A stretch of 5,405 bases of DNA from Planctomycetia bacterium (GTDB lineage Bacteria; Planctomycetota; Phycisphaerae; Phycisphaerales; SM1A02): assembly GCA_005798965.1 (NCBI GenBank), contig SYIB01000145.1:1-5405 (forward strand). The letters run 5' to 3'. The notes under the pieces are model-generated. The model was not told the origin of the DNA. It saw only the letters and a list, made by a program, of their open reading frames with translations, and made no database searches. The position numbers were made by a program, and so were the translations under genes. The number at the start of each line of letters is the position of its first letter. Position 1 is the stretch's first letter. Shown in pieces: positions 4,853-5,405 of this stretch.

Positions 4853-5405
4853 TCACTCACCATCGAGGACGATGACCTGCGCGGGATCGACCGAAAGCCG
4901 CACGGTCTGCCCGGAACGGTCGGCCAACGGCGGGTTCAGCTCGGTGACGCGCAGCCGAAGCCCGCTCGCATCGAGTTCGTGCTGTGCAAGCTTGCCGAGG
5001 TATGTGCTCTGGAGGCATGGCAACGCCACGGAGCCGGCGGCGTCGATCGTCCACGCCTCGGTGCGCACACTGAGGAGCACCTGGCTGCCCACGGCCCGAT
5101 CACCAAGGTGCGTCGACTCCAGCGTGCCCAGGAGGGTGCGCAGCGACGCGCGGCCATCCGCAGACCGCTCGATCGTGGCTGGGATGAAGTTCGTCTCGCC
5201 GAGGAACTCCGCCAGAAAGCGTGTCTTGGGCTGCTCGTAGAGGTCGCGCGGCGAGCCCTGCTGCACGATGCGCCCATCGCGCATGACGACGACGTGATCC
5301 GCCAGCGAGAGCGCTTCGTCCTGATCGTGAGTCACGTATACGGTCGTGATGCCGAGCTCGCGGCAGATGCGGCGGATCTCGTGACGCATCTCCAGGCGGA
5401 GCTTG
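4853..5405 (-). CDS. ABC transporter ATP-binding protein, MalK/UgpC/PotA type, C-terminal half (5' end outside window)
   Basis: Cytoplasmic ATPase of a binding-protein-dependent importer. The visible 183 residues start inside the nucleotide-binding domain. The frame is open to the window edge (KLRLEMRHEIRRI, the usual helix after the D-loop), so the ATG at 5389 is internal. VYVTHDQDEALSLADHVVVM carries the switch (H-loop) histidine (visible residue 26). DGRIVQQGSP-DLYEQP and FLAEFLGETNFIPA then lead into a TOBE_2 domain (about residues 75-183), with VRTEAW and a YLG motif, ending at VDPAQVIVLDGE. Walker A, the signature motif and Walker B lie outside the window. The family includes importers for sugars, glycerol-3-phosphate, polyamines and ferric iron. 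GETNF is common in the polyamine/iron-like members, while the fucosidase context favours a sugar. The substrate is unresolved. Confidence 0.93.
   Translation of the reverse strand, partial: KLRLEMRHEIRRICRELGITTVYVTHDQDEALSLADHVVVMRDGRIVQQGSPRDLYEQPKTRFLAEFLGETNFIPATIERSADGRASLRTLLGTLESTHLGDRAVGSQVLLSVRTEAWTIDAAGSVALPCLQSTYLGKLAQHELDASGLRLRVTELNPPLADRSGQTVRLSVDPAQVIVLDGE

Noticed and set aside
5387..5389. ATG at 5389 as the start of the ABC ATPase
   Set aside because: The preceding codons give KLRLE, part of the conserved helix after Walker B and the D-loop, so the gene continues beyond the window.
1..5405. CRISPR arrays, tRNA or rRNA genes, insertion sequences, attachment sites
   Set aside because: Reading both strands showed no regularly spaced repeats, no tRNA- or rRNA-like sequence, no transposase or integrase motifs and no terminal inverted repeats.

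Overview
The window reads as a stretch of a GC-rich bacterial chromosome: most third codon positions are G or C, and long spurious open frames occur on both strands. It holds five protein-coding genes with very little non-coding DNA. Two are cut by the window edges: an alpha-L-fucosidase missing its 5' part and an ABC transporter ATPase missing its 5' part. The mix of a large modular GH29 fucosidase with a PA14 domain, a long exported thioredoxin-like protein with a Pro/Ala-rich tail, and starts without Shine-Dalgarno sequences suggests an aquatic polysaccharide-degrading bacterium. A planctomycete of the Phycisphaerae type is my best guess, but this is an inference from style and not proven by any marker gene.

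Layout. Plus strand: 1-1232 is the C-terminal part of a GH29 alpha-L-fucosidase (end of the catalytic barrel, beta-sandwich, chitobiase/FN3-like module, PA14-like domain). After 24 bases comes 1257-2681, a 14-helix DHA2-type MFS exporter. Minus strand, read right to left: the C-terminal half of an ABC transporter ATPase with a TOBE domain (beyond the right edge to 4853), a 75-base gap, a secreted or periplasmic TlpA/thioredoxin-like protein of 439 aa (4777-3458), and a short-chain dehydrogenase of 245 aa (3461-2724) that overlaps it by ATGA. The MFS and dehydrogenase genes converge on a 42-base gap holding a small inverted repeat. No RNA gene, mobile element, CRISPR array or phage feature was seen, and no gene-free stretch exceeds 75 bases.

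How the genes may fit together. The fucosidase would release L-fucose from fucosylated glycans. The dehydrogenase closely resembles the BDH2/DHRS6-like SDR group, in which I also recall the bacterial 2-keto-3-deoxy-L-fuconate dehydrogenases of the non-phosphorylative fucose pathway. A sugar-type ABC importer ATPase nearby could serve uptake. This gives a plausible but unproven fucose-use neighbourhood. The MFS exporter and the thioredoxin-like protein have no obvious role in it.

The most notable non-coding signal is at the junction of the thioredoxin-like and dehydrogenase genes. The ATGA stop/start overlap lies exactly in the 4-base loop of a perfect 7-bp hairpin. Also, both genes whose intergenic 5' regions are visible carry a TANNNT hexamer 6-8 bases before the ATG and lack a Shine-Dalgarno sequence, which is what leaderless transcription would look like. 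I found no convincing wholly new biological system here.
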